Origin: a virus
Length of the DNA stretch: 30,198 bases
Virus record (IMG/VR): IMGVR_UViG_3300043427_000550
Location: 1-30,198 of that record
Reading direction: 5' to 3' (one strand)
Shown here in pieces: positions 13,827 to 20,463 of this stretch. Position 1 is the stretch's first letter, and every line of letters begins with the position of its first letter. The translations under genes and the position numbers were made by a program. The notes beneath the pieces were generated by a model. It searched no databases and was not told where the DNA came from. It worked only from the letters and a program-made list of their open reading frames with translations.

Positions 13827-14091
13827 TGCTTTTAGTCAATTTTGGTGGAATTACAAGATCATTTTTTGTTATTATAGCATACTCATATCCATGAATATCG
13901 CAGGTTTTTATTAAGACTTCATCATCTACTTCTATAACGTTCATTAGGGGATAATCCTCCTCCTCCAACATTATAGAAAATCTCAACGCATCATCTTCTT
14001 CTTCAAAAATATAGAGTACACTATTTCCTTCTTCATTAACTACAGAATATGCACCTTCATCTTCTTTACCATAAATTGTAAGTATAAACAT
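13813..14091 (-). CDS. DUF3110-family protein
   Basis: A 92-aa protein that fits the DUF3110 pattern, a family otherwise known mainly from cyanobacteria and plastid-bearing organisms. Seen: an N-terminal strand (MFILTIYGKEDEGAYSVV), a VLYIFEEEDDALRFSIMLEEED helix in the middle, then a VIEVDDEVLIKTCDIHGYEY segment and a proline-rich end LVIPPKL. The EDDA-x-RF-x-x-ML-E pattern is the family core. Its function is unknown. It lies between gp47 (1-base gap) and gp46 (14-base overlap), so it is made together with the two subunits of the SbcCD-like nuclease. Presence of this family supports a cyanobacterial host. Confidence 0.8.
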   Translation of the reverse strand: MFILTIYGKEDEGAYSVVNEEGNSVLYIFEEEDDALRFSIMLEEEDYPLMNVIEVDDEVLIKTCDIHGYEYAIITKNDLVIPPKLTKSNDSI

Positions 14092-14092
14092 A

Positions 14093-15133
14093 CTACACTA
14101 ATTCGCAAGCTTCTTTATATACCTCCGAAATCATTTCTTGAATTTTTGCTTTATCAAGATTTATTTCAGACTCTAATATATATCTATTCAGTATGGATAG
14201 CGTGTCTTCCGATTCGAAGGCTTCAAATTCTTCATTTGCTTCGATCTGAAAGTTTTCTACTACCTTGAGTTCCGCAACATTTGAAGAATATAATTTATCA
14301 ATAAACTTTTCAAACTTTTTAATATCCGTTTTCTTACGAACTATTACCCTAACAATCTTGTTCTCATATTCACGAGAATCAAACGTTTGATAAGGAGTGT
14401 CTTCATAATAGATATTATAAAATAACCTATGAGGATTATTAATTGGTTCGTGATTTACAGAATCAGTATCGAAGATATGAAACCCTCTAGTATCTCCAAC
14501 ATCTGTCCAGAACATTTCATATGGATTTCCTAGATAGAAGACCGTCCCGTTATCCGATCTAGTGTGATAGTGTCCCGAGTAGACACGCTCGAACTTACCA
14601 AATAGTTTGCTTTCCAAACCATGCTCCATGAGGATTTGTCGATTAACTCTAAATCCCTGGAGTTCAAGGTGCCCCATCGCACACTTGCAAGTTGTATTTT
14701 TAATAAGTTTAAGAGTGCGTTCTTCATTTTCTTGATTAATCCAGGGTATAAAAAGTACGGGTAATTGACCCAACATCACTTCAGTTGGATCTGAATAAAC
14801 AGTTACGTTATCGTATTCGCGCAATAACAAATCAACTGCATTTACATCATTTGTATTTTTATAATATGCAGTATGATTACCAACAATTGTATGAACTTTT
14901 ACTCCCATCTCTTGAAGACGGTCATAGTAATTATTCTTTGCCCACGATAAAGCAGAGAAATCAATTCCTTTACGACTATCAAAAGTATCTCCCATATCAA
15001 CAACAGTAGTAATCCCTTGCTCTTCGAGTGTAGGGAAAAATACATCATTGTAAAACTTTAGGAAATAATCGTGAAAGAGTTTTGAATTCTTTCTTGCTCC
15101 AAAGTGTTGGTCAGTAATAATTGCTACTTTCAT
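14093..15133 (-). CDS. gp47: Recombination endonuclease subunit gp47 (Mre11/SbcD-like)
   Basis: A 346-aa metallophosphoesterase, close to the 339 aa of T4 gp47 and the nuclease partner of gp46. The metal-binding motifs are all present in order: ITDQHFG with D8 and H10, GDTFDSR at 48-54, GNHTAY at 85-90, MGHLELQG around 153-160, and SGHYH at 186-190. The C-terminal third is a mixed region that in relatives binds the base of the gp46 coiled coil. The gene begins right after the gp55 stop codon (adjacent bases 15133 and 15134) and is separated from the DUF3110 gene by one base. It acts on double-strand ends in the cytoplasm. Confidence 0.97.
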   Translation of the reverse strand: MKVAIITDQHFGARKNSKLFHDYFLKFYNDVFFPTLEEQGITTVVDMGDTFDSRKGIDFSALSWAKNNYYDRLQEMGVKVHTIVGNHTAYYKNTNDVNAVDLLLREYDNVTVYSDPTEVMLGQLPVLFIPWINQENEERTLKLIKNTTCKCAMGHLELQGFRVNRQILMEHGLESKLFGKFERVYSGHYHTRSDNGTVFYLGNPYEMFWTDVGDTRGFHIFDTDSVNHEPINNPHRLFYNIYYEDTPYQTFDSREYENKIVRVIVRKKTDIKKFEKFIDKLYSSNVAELKVVENFQIEANEEFEAFESEDTLSILNRYILESEINLDKAKIQEMISEVYKEACELV

Positions 15134-15628
15134 TCAATAACGAAGTTTTGAGTGTACAGCGTCTTTAATGGAATTATAGTCGCTATAATTACTTCCGTCA
15201 AGTGAGTTGTCATCAAAAACTTGATCAAATCCTGTTCTTTCTAAGATTTTATTTTTGATCTCTAACTGCTTTTTCTCTTTCTGAATACGACGAAGGAAAG
15301 CATAGTGAATAATTTGAGTAAAGTAAGCAAAGGGATTTTGTGACTTCTCTGGATTGAAGTTATGAATATATTGAACGCAGTTCTCAATTCCATCGGAAAT
15401 CATGTCTTCCTTGAACATATAGTTCACAAAGTTTGGTTTGAAGGAAAGGTGATTAGCAATCTTCAGGAAACACTCTCCAATGTAGCGAGGAATAGGAGGT
15501 TTTGGTTTATCCTGGGCAAGTGCTAGATCGACACTCTCTCTATAGGAAATTAAAGCAGCTAGAAATTCCTTGTTGTTGACGTAATGTTCAGACCTCTTTC
15601 TTTTGGTCATATTTGTAGTGATAATCAT
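15134..15628 (-). CDS. gp55: Late-transcription sigma factor gp55
   Basis: A 164-aa divergent sigma factor (T4 gp55 has 185 aa) that directs host RNA polymerase to TATAAATA-type late promoters, with the gp45 clamp as activator. The start may be ATG 15628 (MIITTNMTKRK) or ATG 15610 (MTKRKRSEHYV). The sigma-2-like core includes FLKIANHLSFKPNFVNYMFKEDMISDGIENCVQYIHNF and NPFAYFTQIIHYAFLRRI, which correspond to regions 2.1-2.4. Basic residues QKEKKQ follow. A consensus host-type promoter lies 25-53 bases upstream, matching the need to make gp55 before late genes are read. gp47 starts at the next base downstream of the stop. Late boxes recognised by such a factor are found before gp18, gp20, gp22 and other genes here. 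Confidence 0.95.
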   Translation of the reverse strand: MIITTNMTKRKRSEHYVNNKEFLAALISYRESVDLALAQDKPKPPIPRYIGECFLKIANHLSFKPNFVNYMFKEDMISDGIENCVQYIHNFNPEKSQNPFAYFTQIIHYAFLRRIQKEKKQLEIKNKILERTGFDQVFDDNSLDGSNYSDYNSIKDAVHSKLRY

Positions 15629-15652
15629 TTTGTATCTACCTTATATGTAGAT

Positions 15653-15681
15653 ATTATAACATTTCTCCTCAGAGTTGACAA
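15653..15681 (-). promoter_or_regulatory. Sigma70 promoter for gp55
   Basis: On the minus strand TTGTCA (15676-15681) is followed after 17 bases by TATAAT (15653-15658). Transcription would start near 15646, giving an 18-base leader before the gp55 ATG. The -35 matches 5 of 6 consensus positions and the -10 all 6. It shares its -35 bases with the plus-strand promoter at 15675-15703. Confidence 0.75.
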
Positions 15682-15703
15682 CTTTAAAAATAATAACTAT
15701 AAT
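15675..15703 (+). promoter_or_regulatory. Perfect-consensus sigma70 promoter on the plus strand (antisense)
   Basis: On the plus strand TTGACA (15675-15680) is followed after exactly 17 bases by TATAAT (15698-15703), with all 12 consensus bases present. No plus-strand gene follows. The transcript would begin near 15710 and run antisense into the Sm-like gene at 15736-16125 and then uvsW. The -35 hexamer overlaps that of the gp55 promoter by five bases, so the two cannot be occupied together. Confidence 0.65.
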
Positions 15704-15735
15704 ACCTTTGTTGGGTTTGAAGAAAAATAATAGCT

Positions 15736-16125
15736 TTAATTATTCTTAAATATCTTTTCTAATATTTCTTTAGCATCAGATATATTAGCTACGTATCCCA
15801 TTTCTTTAGATATTTTATTCTTTCTGCTAGAAAATTTATCGTTATCTCTTACATAAGACTGATAGATTGATATTATTTGAATGTCTGATGATTCTGAGAT
15901 TGTAATAACGTCAGACATTTTTATGATAAACATATCATCGGATGCTGTTTTTAGCCACGGTTCTACTTTATAACCAGATAACGAGCTTCTTATTACAATA
16001 GGAGATAATACTACTGGGTTTGTAATAAGAAGAAACGTTTCGTGATTTTCTTCCGAAACAGAAACTTTTGCAAATATTTCTTCTCCGGTTTTTAATTTAA
16101 TAGTAGCATAAAAATCTTCTTCCAT
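15736..16125 (-). CDS. Sm-like small protein, long form (paralogue 4)
   Basis: A 129-aa protein whose first 90 residues follow the Sm-like pattern of the window. It has FYATIKLKTGEEIFAKVSV (strand, GEE turn, strand), LLITNPVVL, an EPWLKT motif near residue 55 replacing the FxPWxP of the other copies, and a DVITISESSD strand with a following Y. About 35 extra residues form a lysine-rich helical tail absent from the other copies. The start shares one base with the uvsW stop (TAATG at 16123-16127), so translation is coupled to the recombination helicase. The 3' end faces the plus-strand promoter at 15675-15703. Confidence 0.75.
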   Translation of the reverse strand: MEEDFYATIKLKTGEEIFAKVSVSEENHETFLLITNPVVLSPIVIRSSLSGYKVEPWLKTASDDMFIIKMSDVITISESSDIQIISIYQSYVRDNDKFSSRKNKISKEMGYVANISDAKEILEKIFKNN

Positions 16126-17597
16126 TAGTTTTTAAAATTTAAAGTGATTATTTCATAATTAAATTTTTCTTCGTTATAAATTTTAATTCTTTCTATTAGA
16201 TGATTTAACGTATAATTTTTTCTAGAGTTCACTGTGCAATCGTCAGATATATCATAAAGCATTGCCTTTGTTTTATTTTTTCCTTTTCTAAGGACTCTTC
16301 CTATTGATTGTAGATTTCTTATTCTGGATTTGCTGGGAGAAGCAAAGATAACATTATGCAAATTTCGAATGTTAATTCCGGTAGAAAACGTTCCGTAAGA
16401 TGCAACAATAATTGCGTTATTCTCTCTTTCAGTAATTTCTCTAACCAATTCTCTCTCTTCAGCATCAACTCCACCATGTACAAAAAATACCTTACGGTCA
16501 TCTTTCTTATTCTTATTTATCAAATTAAATAATGGTTCTCCATGAGTAGAAACTCTACTATACAAAACTAATGTATTTCCCTTTAAATCTAAAGTTAAAT
16601 TTTTAATAAAATTGTTTCTTTTATCATGAGAGATTAAATATTGAATCTCATCTTCATAAGTTTCAAACTTTTGCGGATTATGCTTTAGAACCAAACATTG
16701 AATATCTAATTTAGATAGATGTCCCTGCTCCATCAATTCTGCGGTTCTAGTTACTTTATATGATGGTCCAAATAAACCCTCAAGAACCCATTTATGAGTT
16801 TGTGTTCCATCCAATGTTCCAGTAAATCCAAATCTATATTTTGCATGATGAGATTTGCTCATTATTGATATAAGAGATTTGCTCTTGAACAAATGAGCTT
16901 CATCGCCTATAATTACATTGTATTTTTCGAAGAATGATCTTTCTAATTTGTAGATAGATTGCCAAGTAGAAACTGTAACAGGAAGATCACTATACTTCTC
17001 TCTACCCGAATATATTTGATGACAATATGAATCTGCGTCCCACCCGTAATCACGAAAATCCCCGACTATCTGAGATACAAGAGATGTCGTTGGAACAACT
17101 AAAAGAATTTTTTGACCTTTATCCACATAATACCGCACGAGGGCGTAGATCATCAGACTTTTTCCTGACGCAGTTGGACTTATCAATAACTTTCGATTGT
17201 GCCGTAAAGCATCATATACTCCCTCTATTTGATACTGTCTTGGGGAATGAGAACAAATAGAATTCATATAGTCCTTCACTCCTTCAAATGAAATAGTTTC
17301 ATTTACTTCATATGGAAGACCATAGAACTTATTATCTTTAAATTGATACTTATACCCGTAATTATCACAAAAACTTATAACTTTATCTAATAAACCAACG
17401 TAAATTTGTTTTGATCTCATATCGAATAAATGGATCTCTCCATTCCAATTTCTTCCTCTATATTGAGGCATGAATTTTGCATTGGGTACTTCAAACTTAA
17501 AATAGTCTCTTAGTTCATATTCGATATGAGGTTCAGTTGTAATTTTTAGGAAAACCTCATTGGACTTTTCTATAATCAGATTTGCACTATCAACCAT
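16125..17597 (-). CDS. uvsW: Recombination and replication helicase UvsW
   Basis: A 490-aa superfamily 2 helicase (T4 UvsW has 587 aa). UvsW unwinds R-loops and branched DNA and switches replication from origin to recombination mode. Seen: a short N-terminal domain (1-110), the Q-like region SPRQYQIEGVYDAL, motif I SPTASGKS at 140-147, motif II DEAH at 232-235, motif III FGFTGTLDG, and C-terminal motifs including VHGGVDAEERE, YGTFSTGINIRNL (motif V) and QSIGRVLRKG (motif VI). The C-terminus is shorter than in T4. The ATG overlaps the uvsY stop by 8 bases. uvsY and uvsW are adjacent, as typical for cyanophages. Confidence 0.96.
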   Translation of the reverse strand: MVDSANLIIEKSNEVFLKITTEPHIEYELRDYFKFEVPNAKFMPQYRGRNWNGEIHLFDMRSKQIYVGLLDKVISFCDNYGYKYQFKDNKFYGLPYEVNETISFEGVKDYMNSICSHSPRQYQIEGVYDALRHNRKLLISPTASGKSLMIYALVRYYVDKGQKILLVVPTTSLVSQIVGDFRDYGWDADSYCHQIYSGREKYSDLPVTVSTWQSIYKLERSFFEKYNVIIGDEAHLFKSKSLISIMSKSHHAKYRFGFTGTLDGTQTHKWVLEGLFGPSYKVTRTAELMEQGHLSKLDIQCLVLKHNPQKFETYEDEIQYLISHDKRNNFIKNLTLDLKGNTLVLYSRVSTHGEPLFNLINKNKKDDRKVFFVHGGVDAEERELVREITERENNAIIVASYGTFSTGINIRNLHNVIFASPSKSRIRNLQSIGRVLRKGKNKTKAMLYDISDDCTVNSRKNYTLNHLIERIKIYNEEKFNYEIITLNFKN

Positions 17598-18027
17598 ACC
17601 CAGCCTGAAACTTAATTACTTCGATTGCATTCTTAATTTGATACGTTCTGTTTTGTATCATTTTTAAAATACTCTCAATATAATTTAGCATAGTTTCATA
17701 GTAGTCTATTTTCAAACAAATATTTGAAAGTGATTTGTCTGCATCCAGATACTTTTGTAGTGTTTCTTTATCTCTGATTTTCTTTGGGAATGGATTTTCT
17801 AGGTAAACGTCTGGATCTGCTTTACCTGTGTAATATTCATACCTTTCGTGTCGTATATTTCTTCTTTGCTGTTCTGCCTTCTTTTTTAGTAGAATAATAT
17901 TATTATAAAGATCGAAATATTTTGCATGTAAAATTGGAATATTTAAGGATTCTGTATGTAGATTATCTGGATCAATTTTGGAATCTCTTTCCCACATGGT
18001 TTGGATCGATTCAAGATCAAATGTCAT
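17590..18027 (-). CDS. uvsY: Recombination mediator UvsY
   Basis: A 145-aa protein, close to the 137 aa of T4 UvsY. UvsY is a hexameric mediator that helps UvsX recombinase displace gp32 from single-stranded DNA. Recognised by the conserved pattern LQSIQTMW-like start (DLESIQTMWERDSKID), LHAKYFDLYNNIILLKKKAE, and the RHERYEYYTGKADPD motif. KYLDADKSLSNICLKIDYYE and the end QIKNAIEVIKFQAGYG follow, with the last matching the T4 C-terminus in style. It is mainly helical and lysine-rich. The ATG overlaps the preceding gene stop (ATGA at 18024-18027). Confidence 0.93.
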   Translation of the reverse strand: MTFDLESIQTMWERDSKIDPDNLHTESLNIPILHAKYFDLYNNIILLKKKAEQQRRNIRHERYEYYTGKADPDVYLENPFPKKIRDKETLQKYLDADKSLSNICLKIDYYETMLNYIESILKMIQNRTYQIKNAIEVIKFQAGYG

Positions 18028-18593
18028 AGTCTCTTATCTTTTGCATCAAATAGGTTATATAAAGTATACTTGAATGTTACTTCCGCTGTAAAGTATTCTA
18101 CCCCAGTGTCTGTTGCATCAAATTCTAGTGCTGATAAATTTACTGGGAATAAATCATTAAACTGCACTTTAAATTGAGTTTTATATGAACTATTGAATAC
18201 TAATAATGTACCATCCGAATATATATTCATTAATTTTGAATCTCTAGTATCGACATACTTATATTCTCTTTGCAAATCTCTGATCTCTTTTAGACTTTCT
18301 GGAAATCCCAAACCACGCATCCAATTTTGTATTTCCATATAATTCTCTAGATTTTCATCTACCAAAAATCTTAGAGAAAAATCATCAAAAGATAACTTAT
18401 CTCCAGGAATATCAATATCTTTTAAGTATGATGGTTGATTAGCAACTCCTAAAGAAATTCCAGGAATATTTGATGTGTTACTGAAAAAAGCAACTTTTGG
18501 TGCTCTAGTCAGAGTAAATTTAAATCCTGTTGGAGCTAAAAAGTTTCTATTTTTTATTTGAGAATCTAAAAATCCTTTAGATATACCAGCCAT
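18024..18593 (-). CDS. gp19-like tail protein (tail completion or tube initiator)
   Basis: A 189-aa protein with the same signature as gp19-type tail tube proteins: FKFTLTRAPKVAFF, then IPGISLG, then the IPGDKLSFDDFSLRFLVDE stretch. NYMEIQNWMRGLG and a late EYFTAEVTFKYTLY strand follow. The real tail tube gene is at 24524-25189, so this is a second, smaller tube-like subunit, consistent with a tail terminator, tube initiator or connector. In cyanophage genomes the gene after gp23 is often labelled gp3 (tail completion); I am not certain that label is right. A late-type CTAAATA box (18610-18616) and a Shine-Dalgarno precede it. Confidence 0.85.
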   Translation of the reverse strand: MAGISKGFLDSQIKNRNFLAPTGFKFTLTRAPKVAFFSNTSNIPGISLGVANQPSYLKDIDIPGDKLSFDDFSLRFLVDENLENYMEIQNWMRGLGFPESLKEIRDLQREYKYVDTRDSKLMNIYSDGTLLVFNSSYKTQFKVQFNDLFPVNLSALEFDATDTGVEYFTAEVTFKYTLYNLFDAKDKRL

Positions 18594-18609
18594 TTTTTCC
18601 TTTTCTAAG

Positions 18610-18616
18610 TATTTAG
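18610..18616 (-). promoter_or_regulatory. Late-type promoter box CTAAATA before the gp19-like gene
   Basis: CTAAATA on the minus strand starts two bases after the T-run of the terminator at 18619-18644 and lies 17 bases before the ATG at 18593. It is a one-base-shorter variant of the TATAAATA late box found elsewhere in the window. Confidence 0.45.
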
Positions 18617-18618
18617 AT

Positions 18619-18644
18619 AAAAAAAGAGGGCCCGAAGACCCTCT
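18619..18644 (-). terminator. Rho-independent terminator, UUCG type, after the 18648-18917 gene
   Basis: On the minus strand the stem AGAGGGTC pairs with GGCCCTCT (one G-T pair) around a TTCG tetraloop (18633-18636) and is followed by TTTTTTTAT. It overlaps the gene boundary: the stem ends 4 bases past the stop codon. It is nearly identical to the gp23 terminator 358 bases upstream. Confidence 0.88.
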
Positions 18645-18647
18645 TGT

Positions 18648-18917
18648 TTATTTTACTCGCTCACAGTAATAACCATACTGTTTAGTTTCTTCACAAAATA
18701 CCCGTTCAGATTTCCACTTAATTCCTTTTTGAGAAAGACCTTTTGGAAATCCTGGACGACCTTTATCATTATCAAGATCTTCTTTTGATACTGCTTTAAA
18801 AAACCAACCACCAACTGGAGTACTATACCAGGGATAGTTTGCAGATTTACCTTTTCTGTTTGAAAGAGATTTGAATTTATAATTATGTACTGGACCGCCA
18901 GTAATTATAGAAGACAT
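18648..18917 (-). CDS. Hypothetical protein in its own promoter-terminator cassette
   Basis: An 89-aa basic protein, MSSIITGGPVHNYKFKSLSN at the start, then RKGKSANYPWYSTPVGGWFF and KGLSQKGIKWKSERVF, ending YCERVK. The aromatic and lysine-rich composition and two cysteines near the C-terminus suggest a small compact domain; no known motif is visible. It has a sigma70 promoter (18943-18971) directly after the gp23 terminator and its own matching terminator, so it is read independently of the late genes around it. That argues for early or middle expression, or constant expression. I cannot assign a function. Confidence 0.8.
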   Translation of the reverse strand: MSSIITGGPVHNYKFKSLSNRKGKSANYPWYSTPVGGWFFKAVSKEDLDNDKGRPGFPKGLSQKGIKWKSERVFCEETKQYGYYCERVK

Positions 18918-18942
18918 ACTTTTAAACTGTGACTATGATCAG

Positions 18943-18971
18943 ATTATAAGATAAGATGTTTGTTTAGTCAA
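18943..18971 (-). promoter_or_regulatory. Sigma70 promoter for the 18648-18917 gene
   Basis: On the minus strand TTGACT (18966-18971) is followed after exactly 17 bases by TATAAT (18943-18948). Transcription would start near 18936, about 19 bases before the ATG at 18917. It matches 11 of 12 consensus positions. Confidence 0.78.
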
Positions 18972-18977
18972 CCCAAT

Positions 18978-19002
18978 AAAAAAGAGGGTCCGAAGACCCT
19001 CT
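18978..19002 (-). terminator. Rho-independent terminator, UUCG type, after gp23
   Basis: A perfect 8-bp stem on the minus strand (AGAGGGTC with GACCCTCT) closes a TTCG tetraloop at 18991-18994 and is followed by six T in the RNA-like strand. It lies 23 bases past the gp23 stop. It would insulate the very strongly expressed capsid gene from its neighbour. Confidence 0.92.
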
Positions 19003-19025
19003 GAACAGACCTTATGGATCTTAGA

Positions 19026-20411
19026 TCACATGAGGTTCTTAACTGCAACTCTTCTATAGTAACGGTTGCTGTTGGTGGTGAGAGCACCTTCGCCAACATC
19101 TGTACCCTGTGCGAATGGGTTAGCAACGATACCATAGCGAGTCTTAAAGCCGATCTTAGGCTGGAAGGTGTTCTCGCCAACTGCACGTACCATCTGGAGA
19201 GGAACGTAAGGGCAATAGAACAGACCTGCATCATAAGGGGAAGAACCCTTATAACCTACAACGTAGTACTGGTTAGCAGCGTTGTTTGCAGCATATGGAT
19301 CGATATAAACTCTCCACTTACCCATTAGAACACCAGCGAAGGTGTTACCAGTGTCGTCAACGTTGAGGTTTGCATTTAGAGCTGGGGTGTAATCAAGTAC
19401 ACCAGCCATGCTTAGTGCGGAAGCAACGTCTGCGGAACACATGATAACGTTGCCCTTTCCTCTACGAGTTCTTTGTGCGATCTGGTTAGCATCGCGCTCG
19501 ATTTGGAAGAGTAGACCTTTGAACTTCTCAACTGACCAACGACCGTTGGAGTCGATATCTAGGTCAAATACACCTGGAGTTGCTGTGTTTAGAGTAGCAC
19601 CCTGCTCAGCAGTCTTGTAGATGGTTCTGATAACTTCGCGGTTGATCTCAGCAAGAATCTCTGTTGAGAGAATATTTGCGAGTTCTGCTTCAGCATTCAG
19701 ACCATGGATTGCCTTGAGGTCTTGTGCTAGCTCTAGTGAGTACTCAGCCTTGAGTGCTCTGGACTTAGCAGTTACGGTGACTTTCTCGATTGAGAATGCC
19801 ATCTCGTTGAACTGATCAGATACGCCAAGATTCTCAGCGTAATCTGTACGCATACCCTGACCAACATTGTAGTCGGTTTGAGTTGCTGTTGAAGTTGGGT
19901 TTAGAACAGCTGGGTTTGAACCTGCCTGAGCAGTAGTACCCATACCAACACCACCATTGGTCCAACCATTGGTGTTGTCGTATCCTGTATCTTGACCAGA
20001 GAATGCAGTATCTGCTTCATTGAAGAATGCTTCAGTACCACTCTGGTTAACATACTTGGAGCGCATTGCGAAGATGAGTCCAGTAGGACCACTCATTGGC
20101 TGAACGCCTGCGAGATCGTATGCAACGAGGTTAGGCATTGCACGACGAATTAGGGAGATCAGAACAGGGTCGAAACCTGCAACTGTCTGACCGCCAGCTG
20201 AAGTGTAACCACCATTACCAACAGCGTTGGTTGGTGCTTCAGAAAGGAATGAACCAGACTGCTCGAATGCAGACTGCTCTCTTAGAAATCTTTCTTGGTT
20301 TTCTAGCAGGGTTGCGGTTACCGCTCTACGATGGGAATCCTTGATTTGATCAAGACCCTCATAGTTGAGGATAGGTGCCCACTTTTCCTGCAGATGCTCG
20401 TTATTGAACAT
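19026..20411 (-). CDS. gp23: Major capsid protein gp23
   Basis: A 461-aa major capsid protein with the HK97 fold (T4 gp23 has 521 aa). Recognised by the N-terminal pattern NNEHLQEKWAPILNYEGL, the LIRRAMPNLVAYDLAGVQPM segment followed by SGPTGLIFAMRSKY, RALKAEYSLELAQDLKAIHGL in the middle, and KTRYGIVANPFA near the end. The first ~58 residues are the scaffold-interacting part removed by the gp21 protease. The site is probably after E58 in LSEA, similar to T4, where the cut is after residue 65. No gp24 vertex-protein gene is seen nearby, as usual in cyanophages. A Shine-Dalgarno AAGAGGT precedes the ATG. A perfect terminator follows. Confidence 0.97.
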   Translation of the reverse strand: MFNNEHLQEKWAPILNYEGLDQIKDSHRRAVTATLLENQERFLREQSAFEQSGSFLSEAPTNAVGNGGYTSAGGQTVAGFDPVLISLIRRAMPNLVAYDLAGVQPMSGPTGLIFAMRSKYVNQSGTEAFFNEADTAFSGQDTGYDNTNGWTNGGVGMGTTAQAGSNPAVLNPTSTATQTDYNVGQGMRTDYAENLGVSDQFNEMAFSIEKVTVTAKSRALKAEYSLELAQDLKAIHGLNAEAELANILSTEILAEINREVIRTIYKTAEQGATLNTATPGVFDLDIDSNGRWSVEKFKGLLFQIERDANQIAQRTRRGKGNVIMCSADVASALSMAGVLDYTPALNANLNVDDTGNTFAGVLMGKWRVYIDPYAANNAANQYYVVGYKGSSPYDAGLFYCPYVPLQMVRAVGENTFQPKIGFKTRYGIVANPFAQGTDVGEGALTTNSNRYYRRVAVKNLM

Positions 20412-20463
20412 TTGCGTTTACCTCTTAAAAAGTGTGTTTGTTTACGTTTGATTAATATTAAAT

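Noticed and set aside
15706-15735. AT-rich inverted repeat (AATAAT with ATTATT) after the Sm-like gene, followed by T on the minus strand
   Set aside because: The stem has only A-T pairs and is too weak to call a terminator, though it might slow transcription.
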